DNA of 64,000 nt from Eubacteriales bacterium (GTDB lineage: Bacteria; Bacillota; Clostridia; UBA1381): NCBI GenBank assembly GCA_018384175.1, contig JAHAZB010000114.1, forward strand, positions 1 through 64,000, given 5' to 3'. Position numbers and translations under genes: made by a program. The stretch's first letter is position 1, and each line of letters opens with the position of its first letter. The notes below the pieces were generated by a model. It saw only the letters and a list, made by a program, of their open reading frames with translations. It had not been told where the DNA came from and did not search any database. Shown in pieces: positions 8,693-18,794 of this stretch.

Positions 8693-9545
8693 CGTTATCA
8701 ATGTTTCGGAACATCAAAGGAGACATACCAACCAATCTCTTAAATGTTTTACAGAAATGATTGCTTGAACGGAATCCACATTCAAATGCGATTGCCTCTA
8801 CCGTAGAGCTTGAGCTTTTTAATAGCTGAGTGGCTTTTGTAATTCTTAATTTAAGCAGATATTCCTTGAAGGTAAATCCAAAGTTTTTCTTAAAAAGTGA
8901 AGATATATAAACAGGATTCATATTAACCTGTTCGGCGAGTGAAGCTAACGTAATATCCTCTGCATAGTGCGTATTTATATACGAAATTAAAAGGTTTAGG
9001 CTGTAGCTTGTATTGTCCTCTGAACCTGATTGATTGCCTTTGCTGTCTCTCGTATTGCGCTCGTACATTCTTTTAAGATGTACCAACAAAGAAAGCAGTA
9101 ACCCCTTGATTACTTCACCTGACATAGCTGCTTCTTCTGTAAAATACTCCTCGAGCAAAAGGTTTGAAAACTTTCTGAATAACTTGACATCTCGTGTGGT
9201 AGTTCTAATAACTCTGTAATGGTGATAAAAGTCAGATAATTCCTTGTTGTCCTTCAAGCAATCCTCGAGATAATGCGGAATAATCCAAAATAACAAACGT
9301 TTGTGCCGCTCGGTATTATTTGGCTGAGTTTTGTGGTCAATGTATGGAGGAATCCATACTATATCCCCTTCTTCGATTTCATATGGGTTATTCTCAATTA
9401 TATATTTTGTACTGCCTGAAAATAGAAAATACAACTCATATCCATTATGAAAATGAGGATCGGAACTTGGCGGATAAACAGGCCATTTTGTGTAGTTGGT
9501 AATTTGTGCATCAAACTCTTTTTCAAACTTATCGAATATAGACAT
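8688..9545 (-). CDS. AraC-family transcriptional regulator (cupin + HTH)
   Basis: N-terminal FHNGYELYFLFSGS..., C-terminal NPVYISSLFKKNFGFTFKEYLLKLRITKATQLL...CGFRSSNHFCKTFKRLVGMSP. Confidence 0.9.
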   Translation of the reverse strand: MSIFDKFEKEFDAQITNYTKWPVYPPSSDPHFHNGYELYFLFSGSTKYIIENNPYEIEEGDIVWIPPYIDHKTQPNNTERHKRLLFWIIPHYLEDCLKDNKELSDFYHHYRVIRTTTRDVKLFRKFSNLLLEEYFTEEAAMSGEVIKGLLLSLLVHLKRMYERNTRDSKGNQSGSEDNTSYSLNLLISYINTHYAEDITLASLAEQVNMNPVYISSLFKKNFGFTFKEYLLKLRITKATQLLKSSSSTVEAIAFECGFRSSNHFCKTFKRLVGMSPLMFRNIDNE

Positions 9546-9685
9546 AGTAGTGCACCTCCTTACTAAAACTTATTATATTTATTCATCTTAAAAATGTCAA
9601 GAGAAATAATAAACTTCTTAGGGAAAAAAAGTGCCTCAAATCTAAAGAAATGAATATACATATAAAAAGTTCTAAAGTTATGCAC

Positions 9686-9714
9686 TTGTCAAAAAATATA
9701 AGGTAAAGTAAAAT
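9686..9714 (+). promoter_or_regulatory. Sigma-A-like promoter upstream of 9760 CDS
   Basis: TTGTCA - 17 nt - TAAAAT. Confidence 0.5.
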
Positions 9715-9759
9715 ATGATTGAATAGAGGTATTTTCGACTAAATAAAAGGTGGTGTCTT

Positions 9760-11619
9760 ATGAAAAGGAGATTATTAGCATTGCTTGCTGCACTTTCTAT
9801 GGTATCTATACCGGGGATGGTAATAGCAGAAGATGTCTACGAAACAACGTACATAACGAACGGTGATTTTGATCAAGGACTTTCCGGATGGAACTCTACA
9901 TGGCAATCGGGAAAGGGTACTATGACAGTTGTTAAGCACGATGGTGAAAATGTTGTGCATATGAAGACCGACACGGGCAGATGTTATCTTAGTCAGGATA
10001 TTCAGAATATTACTGAGGGAGATAAGCTTACGCTCTCATTCAGACTCAAGGTAGTAAGTCTTGCAGAAGGCGGTATGGCGAGTATAACCTTTGGTTTCCG
10101 TGATAAAGCAGGAGGATATATAACACAAAGCGGTTGGAACACTCAAATAGTAACCGGGGATAAGTGGACTTATAAAGGAATAGACTTTATTGTACCACCG
10201 GGTACAGGCTCTATGTATCTTCTGATTCGTCTATATAACGGCGGTGAGCTTTACTATGATGATGTTGATATCACAGATTTTGAGAATCAGACACATCTAA
10301 CTATTACAAACAAGGAAATGGAACTTCACACTTTGCCGGACGGACTTGACGAGGTAACTGCTAATCTTCACTATGTGCCAGAATATGTTGGAGAAAGCGG
10401 AAGTGTTGTTTTTGCTGCATACGAGGGTGAAAAGCTTGTTGCAACGAAAATCAAACCATTTACTGCACAAAAAACTACATATGTTAAGTCAACAATGAAG
10501 CTTCCGGAAAAATCAAAAGACATTACAGTTAAGGCGTATGTATGGAAGAATGGACAGACTTCTGACCCGATAGTAAAGAGTGTTGAACTTCCAAAGAAGG
10601 AAAGAAGCGAGGTTTTTGACATCTTTGTTAAGGACAAGATGCGCGGTGTATATGATTCTGTAGGTCTGTTTTATGATACAGCACGACAGAAGAAGCTTGA
10701 AGATATGGGAGTAAATACTTTCATATATAACATAATCGGCAACTTCAAGGGTGGAGATATAAATAAGAGTCCTCAGGCGCTTGATGAGGTTTGTGAGGAT
10801 ATGGAAAAGTACGTTGAAGAAACAGGAATACGTATTTTTATGAAGGCAAGCTATGGTGCTGATTCGGTTGTCGGCAACACCTCATGTGGTGAATATCATC
10901 CGGGTAAGGAAAATTCGCTTGATTTGCCTTGTCCGCTTTCTCAGGAGTATTGGGAAAAGGAAATGATGAGCAGACTAGAGGTTGTTGCAAAGCATCCCAA
11001 GATTGTCGGTGTAGTATTCGATATGGAGATGTACTCCGGCGGAAGCACGTACTATCCCGGCAAATGCCTTTGTGATAGCTGTGTTGAAAAATACTATAGC
11101 GAGCATAAAGATGATATGGCTATAAAGCTCAGCAACACAGATATTAACGAAAGAGCAGCGTTCCTCATTGAAAATGATTTATTTGATGATTATAACAAAT
11201 GGTTTGAAGAAAAGGTTGCAGAGGTTACATCAATAATGCGTGAAAGACTTCATGCAATAAATCCTAATCTCATAATCGGTGTTATGCCGCAGCTGGAATG
11301 GCCGGGAGGAATATCCAAAGGTCTCGGAACAGAGGAAATGCCGCTCGTGGTATTTGAGGAAAGGACTTATAAAGGTATAATAGGAATCAAGGATACTGCA
11401 AAGGCAGAAGCAGAACTTAATGATGACCCTGTAATCTTTGCAGTAGGTTTGTGGCCGAATATGGAATCTGCAATCAAAATAATTAACTTCGCATTTAAGA
11501 TTAAAGAAGCATATCCAAAGGATTTGGGCTACTGGATTTATTCAGGTGATCAGCTTGAAAACGAACCTAAGTATTATACCGAGCTTGAAAAGGCGAATAA
11601 TGAGATACTTGGCAGATAA
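9760..11619 (+). CDS. Secreted CBM4/9-like + putative novel catalytic domain protein (paralogue A)
   Basis: Signal peptide; ITNGDFDQGLSGWNSTW CBM-like region; MRGVYDSVG..., VVFDMEMYSGG, KCLCDSC, MPQLEWPGGISKGLGT, LGYWIYSG shared with 11676 and 31796 CDSs. Confidence 0.7.
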   Translation: MKRRLLALLAALSMVSIPGMVIAEDVYETTYITNGDFDQGLSGWNSTWQSGKGTMTVVKHDGENVVHMKTDTGRCYLSQDIQNITEGDKLTLSFRLKVVSLAEGGMASITFGFRDKAGGYITQSGWNTQIVTGDKWTYKGIDFIVPPGTGSMYLLIRLYNGGELYYDDVDITDFENQTHLTITNKEMELHTLPDGLDEVTANLHYVPEYVGESGSVVFAAYEGEKLVATKIKPFTAQKTTYVKSTMKLPEKSKDITVKAYVWKNGQTSDPIVKSVELPKKERSEVFDIFVKDKMRGVYDSVGLFYDTARQKKLEDMGVNTFIYNIIGNFKGGDINKSPQALDEVCEDMEKYVEETGIRIFMKASYGADSVVGNTSCGEYHPGKENSLDLPCPLSQEYWEKEMMSRLEVVAKHPKIVGVVFDMEMYSGGSTYYPGKCLCDSCVEKYYSEHKDDMAIKLSNTDINERAAFLIENDLFDDYNKWFEEKVAEVTSIMRERLHAINPNLIIGVMPQLEWPGGISKGLGTEEMPLVVFEERTYKGIIGIKDTAKAEAELNDDPVIFAVGLWPNMESAIKIINFAFKIKEAYPKDLGYWIYSGDQLENEPKYYTELEKANNEILGR

Positions 11620-11675
11620 CAAACGTAAGCTTTCAATCGTTTCAGATTGATGAACATAGAAAGGAGAAACACACT

Positions 11676-13931
11676 ATGAAAACAAAAATACTAAGCTTGA
11701 TTTTGGCAGCGTCAACAGCACTTGCAGGACTGGCAATGCCTGTATCGGCAGAGAAATTTTCCGATATTTCGGGCAGCCCTTATGAAGAAGCAGTAAATTC
11801 GCTTGCAGAACAGGATATCGTAAGCGGCAGAGGAGATGGAAGGTACGCACCTGATGAGGAGCTTTCAAGAGCGGAAATGGTTTCAATAATCTTAAGAGCA
11901 TACGGTTCAAGAGAGATTGAGGATATTGAGAAGTTTATTGACGTACCGACTACACACTGGGCATATATGCAGGTAGAAACTGCATATCAGATGGGAATTA
12001 TTGCAGGTACAACAGAAGTAACATTCGAGCCTGACGCAAAGGTTACATTTGAACAGGCAGTAAAGATGCTTGTTTGTGCAATGAAAAAGGAAAGCAAAGC
12101 TAAAAAGCTTGGCGGCTGGCCTGATGGTTACATTGCAGTAGCTGAGGAGGAAGAGGTTTTAGGTGGAGTAAACAGTTCAAAGGGCAACACCATCAACCGT
12201 GGTTCAATGGCACAGCTTGTGTATAACTGTCTTTCTAAAGACTCCAAGGACGGTTATATGATTGACTGGGATGGCATAGCAGATCATTATGACTGGATAA
12301 GAGATGAGAAAATCCGTGGCGCATACGGCTCAATAAACTATTATGATAAGGCGGACTCGGCGGATAATATACTCAACAAGCTTGAATCGACAGGTGTTAA
12401 TACTATTATTATGAATCTTTTGGGCGGTCCGGAAGGCGAACCCTATGATGACAGCACATGGGAAGGCCAAGTACAGATGATGGATTTTGCTGCTAAGTGG
12501 GATAATGAATGGGATTACCACACTTTTATAAAGATTAACTTTGGTGATAATGGCTTGGTAGATAATACCAAATACGGACAGTTCCATCCTGGTATCCCCT
12601 TGGATAGCTACTTCACAATTCCCTGTACACTTTCTGACGAGTATTGGGAAGAACAGCTTATAAAGCGTTCAGAAATGATTGCAGGCTATGATTTTGTTGA
12701 GGGTATCGTACTTGACTTTGAGATGTATTCGGGCGGTAAATCACAGTACACATCAAAGTGTATGTGCGACCGTTGCTGGAACAAGTATCTTACAGAAAAG
12801 AAATTGAAGGGCGAATGGGAAACAATCGCTCCTGAAAATCGTAATGCATATCTTATTAACAATGGCAAGATTGACGAGTATAATAAATGGTTTGAGGGTA
12901 AGGTTACAGAAAGATTTACCGAGATTCGTGAAAGAATCCATGCTGTAAATCCTGAAATGCTGATTGCCTATTTCCCTGCATACGAGTGGATTCCAGGTAT
13001 GACAAAGGGTCTCGGAACACCTGAAAAGCCTGTAATCGTATTCTCAGAGAATGAGTATTGGGGTTCATTGGCAGACACAGCTTCAAGAATGCAGGAGATT
13101 AAGGAAAATGATATTCCGGCAATATACTGTCCGGGACTTTACCCAGGAGCAGGTGCTTTAAGTCCTGAATTAACAACACTCAAAATCAGTCAGGCTGCAC
13201 CAACTACAACAGGATTCTGGATGTATTCAATGGAGCATATAAACCAGAATGATGCATACTATGGTGCTATTACCGAGGGTATCAAGAGCCTCGATGAAGA
13301 CCTTGCATCAGGCCAGCTTACTCCGCTCCCAGAGTATGAGATTAACACCTACACAGCATCAAAGATTAAGGGTGATACTCCGACAGAAGAAGAGTGGGAA
13401 ACGGCTCCTTTCACAAGTGATTTCGTGCAGTATCAGACAGGTGAACCGGTAGAACCTAAGACACAGTGTAAGGTTCTTTACAGTGATGATAACTTCTTTG
13501 TAAAGATTATAGCATATGACGATATGAGTAACGTATCTATGGGTGAGCTTCAGCAAAGAGATGCTAACCCGTGGGCAGGAGACTGTGTTGAGTTCTTCTG
13601 GGGATTTGACGGTGCATCAGACTGTGCACAGCTTGTTTCCGACCTTAACGGCTCAATCTGGGATGCATACTCAACAGGTGCAGGCTCAAAGAACACAGTT
13701 GTAGACTTTGAAGGCTTTACAACAGAAACAAGCTTCTATGACGACAGATGGGAAATGAGTCTCACAGTTCCAGGAACACTCGACGGTATCACCAAGATAA
13801 AGAAGGGTGATGTACTCCGCCTTGAAATCGGAAGATATCATAGGAATAACGGAACAAATATGTGCTGGGCACCGACCTACGGTTCATATCTTGGTGCTAA
13901 ATCACTCTTTGGTTATGTAACACTTAAATAA
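11676..13931 (+). CDS. SLH-domain protein + putative novel catalytic domain (paralogue B) + C-terminal CBM9-like/DOMON-type domain
   Basis: SLH repeats (FSDISGSPYEEAVNSLAEQDIVSGRGDGRYAPDEELSRAEM); IVLDFEMYSGG, KCMCDRC, GLGTPEKPVIVF; C-terminal WETAPFTSDFVQY...DDNFFVKIIAYDD... Confidence 0.7.
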   Translation: MKTKILSLILAASTALAGLAMPVSAEKFSDISGSPYEEAVNSLAEQDIVSGRGDGRYAPDEELSRAEMVSIILRAYGSREIEDIEKFIDVPTTHWAYMQVETAYQMGIIAGTTEVTFEPDAKVTFEQAVKMLVCAMKKESKAKKLGGWPDGYIAVAEEEEVLGGVNSSKGNTINRGSMAQLVYNCLSKDSKDGYMIDWDGIADHYDWIRDEKIRGAYGSINYYDKADSADNILNKLESTGVNTIIMNLLGGPEGEPYDDSTWEGQVQMMDFAAKWDNEWDYHTFIKINFGDNGLVDNTKYGQFHPGIPLDSYFTIPCTLSDEYWEEQLIKRSEMIAGYDFVEGIVLDFEMYSGGKSQYTSKCMCDRCWNKYLTEKKLKGEWETIAPENRNAYLINNGKIDEYNKWFEGKVTERFTEIRERIHAVNPEMLIAYFPAYEWIPGMTKGLGTPEKPVIVFSENEYWGSLADTASRMQEIKENDIPAIYCPGLYPGAGALSPELTTLKISQAAPTTTGFWMYSMEHINQNDAYYGAITEGIKSLDEDLASGQLTPLPEYEINTYTASKIKGDTPTEEEWETAPFTSDFVQYQTGEPVEPKTQCKVLYSDDNFFVKIIAYDDMSNVSMGELQQRDANPWAGDCVEFFWGFDGASDCAQLVSDLNGSIWDAYSTGAGSKNTVVDFEGFTTETSFYDDRWEMSLTVPGTLDGITKIKKGDVLRLEIGRYHRNNGTNMCWAPTYGSYLGAKSLFGYVTLK

Positions 13932-13962
13932 CTGGTATAGCGTAATACTACGATAATAACTT

Positions 13963-13993
13963 GTGTCAGGGGTGGATTATCCATGCCTGACAC
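13963..13993. other. Strong intergenic hairpin
   Basis: GTGTCAGG gg TGGAT t ATCCA tg CCTGACAC. Confidence 0.6.
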
Positions 13994-14100
13994 TTGTAAA
14001 TTATCGGTGTAAGAATATTTATGCAAAGTAGTCAGGTAGGTATTACTTATACAAGTATAGCCTGCATTTGTGTGAATAGGATAAAGAAAGGGACATATAA

Positions 14101-14991
14101 ATGAAAAAACTTATAGTATCGGTAGTATTATGTTTGATTTCACTTACTTTAACAGCTTCGGCAGATTTTAATGATGCTGCTGGAAGAGTGGCTGAAATAG
14201 CAGCGGAGGTTTCGTCTTCGGAGAATATTGAAATGCTGACAGGTGAAGCAGCAATTATAATGATAGAAAATGATGTTTTGAAAGCTCTTGAGAGTAAAGG
14301 ACAGACTGCAACAATGACATCATTAAAGGAAAAAGCAGATGAGGCTATTAAAATATCAGCTTATGATGATATTGATAATGCCCGTAAATCTGCAACAGAA
14401 TTTTTGGCAGAGCTTCAAAATGCGTTTGCGGTTTTGGGTGGAAATGCAGAGATTGCAATTTTTTCGGATATAAAGACAAATGCATGGTACTATAAGGCGG
14501 TAAAATATACTGCTGAAAACGGAATATTTGCAGGAACGGGCAATAATCGTTTTGAGCCTGAAATGGAGATAACAAGGTCCATGTTCCTTGCGCTTATGGG
14601 CAGAATGTATATTGATACAAATGCAGGAGCACCTGTAGCCTTTACAGATGTCCCCGAAAACAGCTACTATGCGGCAGCAGTAAATGCTGCGGCAGCAAAG
14701 GGAATACTTACATTTATCGATGGCGATAAGTTCTATCCTGATAAGCCAATTACAAGAGAAGAGCTTGTAACAGTGCTTAAGGGAAGTATGGCACAAAACG
14801 GCATAGATACGTCATTTACAGCTTCGTCAGCATTTATAGATAATGATACTATTTCTTCTTGGGCAAATGATGCAGTTTCGTGGGCAGCAGAGAAAAAGAT
14901 TGTAGCAGGAATGGGCGACGGTTCATTCGCACCGCAAAATACTGCGACACGTTCACAGGTAGCACAGATTCTTTATGGTGTTTGCAAATAA
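14101..14991 (+). CDS. Secreted SLH-domain protein (three SLH repeats)
   Basis: Signal peptide; FSDIKTNAWYYKAVKYTAENGIFAGTGNNRFEPEMEITRSM and two further SLH repeats. Confidence 0.85.
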   Translation: MKKLIVSVVLCLISLTLTASADFNDAAGRVAEIAAEVSSSENIEMLTGEAAIIMIENDVLKALESKGQTATMTSLKEKADEAIKISAYDDIDNARKSATEFLAELQNAFAVLGGNAEIAIFSDIKTNAWYYKAVKYTAENGIFAGTGNNRFEPEMEITRSMFLALMGRMYIDTNAGAPVAFTDVPENSYYAAAVNAAAAKGILTFIDGDKFYPDKPITREELVTVLKGSMAQNGIDTSFTASSAFIDNDTISSWANDAVSWAAEKKIVAGMGDGSFAPQNTATRSQVAQILYGVCK

Positions 14992-15005
14992 AAAGGTGGA
15001 TAGCA

Positions 15006-15382
15006 ATGTGAAAACTGATAAAGCATAACGGAAGTATGGCAATCAGCCATAACGGCAAAATCTACCCGCCGATGATGGCAACAATAGCTAATGTCAGTAA
15101 CGGAAAGTATCGGATTGACAGAAGAATAGTTCTTAATTCACTCAGCTGTCTTGACTGGGAAATAGGTAATTATGAACCGGGCTATCTTGCACCGAGTTTT
15201 TCGGCAAAAGAGGGCGATGGCGAGGTTGTAGGCAGATTTGGTGAAACGGGAAAGCCTGCAATAGCGGTAAAGAAGCTTGATGGCTATACATCTGTATTCT
15301 AAAGAAGAACTACGGCGAGAATACCGATGTAATCAAATGTAAAATGCGTTTTGGAGAAACCAAGATGTTCAGATTGAAGTAG
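15006..15382 (+). pseudogene. Internally deleted tandem copy of the downstream 15406-17700 glycosidase gene
   Basis: ATG-TGA AAACTGATAAAGCATAACGGAAGTATGGCAATCAGCCATAACGGC matches ATG-GGA AAACTTGTAAAGCATAATGGAAGTATGG...; retained WEIGNYEPGYLAPSFSAKEGDGEV and KKNYGENTDVIKCKMRFGETKMFRLK; centre missing. Confidence 0.85.
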
Positions 15383-15405
15383 CAGATAAAAAGGAGACGA
15401 AAACA

Positions 15406-17700
15406 ATGGGAAAACTTGTAAAGCATAATGGAAGTATGGCGATCAGCCACGGCGATAAGATTTATCCGCCGATGATGGCAACAATCGCAAATGTTGATAA
15501 TGGAAAATATAAGATTGACCGTGATTATTTAAGAAATCTTGGCGCAAACGGAATAAAGATATATTTCTTAATCTGTGATACCGAATGGATAAGACCTGAT
15601 GCCTTTGATAAGCTTGACGAAGAGGTTAAAATCCTTCTTGAGGAAGTGCCCGACGCACTTATCATGCTCAGAATCGGACTCCATCCGTCAAATGAGTGGG
15701 TAATGGAGAATTTGGATGAGTGCCTTACAATGCAGGACGGCTCACATCCGGGTGCATATCTTGCAACAGAATCGTATTATAAGGATATGCCTGCTTGTTA
15801 TACGCTATATTCAGACAAATGGCGCAAAAAAGCCGGTGAGTACTTGAAGGATACATATGACCGACTGATGCAAAAGCCGTATGCTGATAGAATTACCGGT
15901 GTGTTTATTGCAGCAGGTAATACATCAGAGTGGCGACAGTTAGGGCCTATAACAGACCCATTAAACGGTGTTTACGGCGACTTCTCCGAGGCATTAAGAC
16001 GTGAATATTCACTCTATCTTCGTGAAAAATACGGTACAGAGGAAAATCTCAGAAAGGCATGGGACGACCCTGAGGCAACATTTGATAATCCGAGAATACC
16101 GAATATGGAAGAGCGCTACTATGCTATGGATGCAAGATATGACTTGGCGGGCATAGACTATGATGTAAATAAAAGATGGAAGAATCCGAACCACGAGGTA
16201 TTGCCATCCTTCTATGAGGACGATACACATATCGGCTCGTTCCTGAATGTTGATAAGTATATGTCTGTATATGACTTCTACCGCGCGCGTTCAAACGGAG
16301 CGGCACGTTCGTTGATTTATTTCGGTGAGCTGGTAAAAGAAATGTCTGATAACAATTTGCTTGTCGGTGCATTTTACGGTAACTACGGAGCGTGTCATTT
16401 TACACAGTACGTTTCTATTTCATGTGTTTACGATGTGCTTAAATCAGGCGTTGTGGATATCTTCTCAGCGCCCGGTACATATCAGAACAGACAGCGTGGC
16501 GGCTTTGAGGGTCAGAGATGTATGTATGACTCAATGCGCATAAACGGCTCGATGTTCGTAGTTGAGGACGACACAAGAACCCATGCCGACCCAACCGAAT
16601 ACTGCCATGTGTATGACCTGTTCGGTATTGAGGACGACATAGATGTACTAAAGAGAAACTTCGGCAGAAATATCTGCGACGACTTGCAGGGCTGGTGGTT
16701 TGACCAGCTATGGGGCGGCGGAAGATATAAGTTTGACGAAACATATGCATTATTTAATGAGCAGTCAAAGATAGCGGAGGAAGCATATTCCTTAGACCGA
16801 GCTAAAAAGCACGAGATTGCGTTTATCTATGACGAGGAAAGTGTGCATATGATAGCACCGAAATCACTCCACGATACAGTAGAGTATATGCGTAACTATG
16901 AGGTTGCAAGAATCGGCGCAGGTGTAGACCAGTATTATCATAATGATATGTCAAACCCTGATATGCCTGATTATAAGCTGTATGTGTTCTTTAACGTTTA
17001 TTCGCTAAGTAACGAGGAACGTGAGGCTATCAAGGCAAAGCTCAGAAAAAATAACGCAACAGCAATGTTTATGTACGGTAACGGCGTAATAAATTTTGAT
17101 GCAGAACAAAGATTCTCAACAGCGAATATGACCGACCTTATGGGTATGGAAATAGAGATGGAGAATAACGTGAGAGTGCCGCTTTTTAGAAAGGAAGGCG
17201 ACCACGAGGCTGCAAAGGATATGGAAAAGGGCAGAAGCTACGGCGATTTGGACCGCCATATCCGCCTGTCCGCAGTTGGTATGAATGACTGGGAAATCGG
17301 AAACTACGAAAGAGGCTACTTAGCACCATGCTTCTCTACCAAAGAGGGCGAAGGCGAGGTTATTGCAAGATTCAGAGAAACCGGTAAGCCTGCTATGACC
17401 ATAAACGAATGTGATGGATATAAAGCGGTATTCTGCGGTACAAAGGTAGTAAGAGCGGCAGTAATACGTTCAATTGCACGTTATGCAGGATGTCATATCT
17501 GGGAGGATGGTGATGATGTATTGTTCCAGAACGATAACTACGTAACAATCCATGCATCAAGTGCAGGAGAGAAGACAATCCATCTTCCGAGAAAATGCAC
17601 ACCGTATGAAGTGTATGAGAAGAAGAACTACGGCGAGAATACAGACACAATTAAGGTTGATATGTATTTCGGCGAGACAAAGATGTTCAGATTAAAGTAA
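15406..17700 (+). CDS. Putative glycoside hydrolase (clan GH-A/GH42-like, cytosolic)
   Basis: 764 aa; YLRNLGANGIKIYFLICDTEW, GVFIAAGNTSEWRQLG, YSLYLREKYGTEENLRKAW; no signal peptide; family assignment tentative. Confidence 0.55.
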   Translation: MGKLVKHNGSMAISHGDKIYPPMMATIANVDNGKYKIDRDYLRNLGANGIKIYFLICDTEWIRPDAFDKLDEEVKILLEEVPDALIMLRIGLHPSNEWVMENLDECLTMQDGSHPGAYLATESYYKDMPACYTLYSDKWRKKAGEYLKDTYDRLMQKPYADRITGVFIAAGNTSEWRQLGPITDPLNGVYGDFSEALRREYSLYLREKYGTEENLRKAWDDPEATFDNPRIPNMEERYYAMDARYDLAGIDYDVNKRWKNPNHEVLPSFYEDDTHIGSFLNVDKYMSVYDFYRARSNGAARSLIYFGELVKEMSDNNLLVGAFYGNYGACHFTQYVSISCVYDVLKSGVVDIFSAPGTYQNRQRGGFEGQRCMYDSMRINGSMFVVEDDTRTHADPTEYCHVYDLFGIEDDIDVLKRNFGRNICDDLQGWWFDQLWGGGRYKFDETYALFNEQSKIAEEAYSLDRAKKHEIAFIYDEESVHMIAPKSLHDTVEYMRNYEVARIGAGVDQYYHNDMSNPDMPDYKLYVFFNVYSLSNEEREAIKAKLRKNNATAMFMYGNGVINFDAEQRFSTANMTDLMGMEIEMENNVRVPLFRKEGDHEAAKDMEKGRSYGDLDRHIRLSAVGMNDWEIGNYERGYLAPCFSTKEGEGEVIARFRETGKPAMTINECDGYKAVFCGTKVVRAAVIRSIARYAGCHIWEDGDDVLFQNDNYVTIHASSAGEKTIHLPRKCTPYEVYEKKNYGENTDTIKVDMYFGETKMFRLK

Positions 17701-17746
17701 ATCAATGAAACAGACTGTTGGGGATGTCGTATAGCGCTAATCAATC

Positions 17747-17773
17747 GTAGGGGCCGGCGTCCCCGACGGTCCG
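17747..17773. repeat. Dispersed repeat arm (GTAGGGGCCGGCGTCCCCGACGGTCCG)
   Basis: Same core seen at 18446, 21961, 23414, 50690, 53501. Confidence 0.8.
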
Positions 17774-17795
17774 TAATCAAATAAGGAGAATACTA

Positions 17796-18425
17796 ATGGA
17801 CAGAGAAATTTGTAAATACAAAAAATTTGAATACATATTAAAGAAACCGCAAAAATTTTCGCCGGATGAGAAATATCCTTTGATAATACTTCTGCACGGA
17901 GCAGGGGCGAGAGGAAATGATATATCGCTGCATATGAACTATCCGCTCTTCAAGCTTGGTGAGCCGTATATCAGAAATGCAGTAGTGGTAATGCCACAAT
18001 GCTTTGCAGACTCGTGGTTTGAGATATTCGAACAGCTCAAGGACTTTATAAACTATGCTATAGATAACCTTTGGGCAGATAAAACGAGAGTGTATGTAAT
18101 GGGTGCAAGTATGGGTGCATATGCCACATGGCAGGTGGGGATGAGTATGCCGGAAAAATTAGCGGCAATGGTTCCCATTTGCGGCGGTGGAATGTACTGG
18201 AACGCATTAAGACTTAAGGATGTGCCGATTTGGGCAGTGCATGGCGCTGATGATCCGATAGTTTTCTGTGAGGAAAGTAAGAAAATGACCGAGGCGGTTA
18301 ATAATAAGGGCGGAAACGCAAAGCTTACGATATTAAAAGGTGTAGGACATAATGCGTGGGATTACGCATATGCAGATAAAGAGCTATTTGACTGGATGTT
18401 TTCGCAGAGTAAAGAGGGGATGTAA
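17796..18425 (+). CDS. Alpha/beta hydrolase (esterase/prolyl-oligopeptidase-like)
   Basis: LIILLHGAGARG, GASMGAYATWQ (GxSxG nucleophile elbow), HGADDPI, GVGHNAW. Confidence 0.8.
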   Translation: MDREICKYKKFEYILKKPQKFSPDEKYPLIILLHGAGARGNDISLHMNYPLFKLGEPYIRNAVVVMPQCFADSWFEIFEQLKDFINYAIDNLWADKTRVYVMGASMGAYATWQVGMSMPEKLAAMVPICGGGMYWNALRLKDVPIWAVHGADDPIVFCEESKKMTEAVNNKGGNAKLTILKGVGHNAWDYAYADKELFDWMFSQSKEGM

Positions 18426-18444
18426 TTTTACATCCCCTCTTTAC
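18411..18444 (+). terminator. Terminator overlapping 3' end of esterase CDS
   Basis: TAAAGAGGGGATGTAA-TTT-TACATCCCCTCTTTA. Confidence 0.6.
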
Positions 18445-18445
18445 T

Positions 18446-18518
18446 GTAGGGGCCGTCGTCCCCGACGGTCTGCAAATAACAACAAAACTGACGGACTGTG
18501 CGGGATGCCGGTCCCTAC
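18446..18518. repeat. Complete dispersed palindromic repeat element (two inverted arms)
   Basis: GTAGGGGCCGTCGTCCCCGACGGTCTG ... CGGACTGTGCGGGATGCCGGTCCCTAC. Confidence 0.8.
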
Positions 18519-18794
18519 AAAATCAATTAGACAACACCTTTGCTGGTGCATACCCATATCTCGCCACAAAATGTGTCCTCGACGTTCCGTTTTTATTGCC
18601 ATATTTATAAAAATTAGACCATAAATTTCATAAAAAGTATAAAATTTATCCAAAAAAACTTAAAAAAAGAATATAAACCCTTAAACCTCTAAAGAAAACC
18701 TATGGTACAGCAATGTTACAAATGTTATAATAGTGTTACAATGATAAGTGTGCAGATGGCATACTAAAAATAAATTAAATGGAGGTACAATTTT

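Noticed and set aside
18352-18653. ORFs at 18352-18624 (+) and 18441-18653 (-)
   Set aside because: Both run through a repeat element and terminator; no coding signatures
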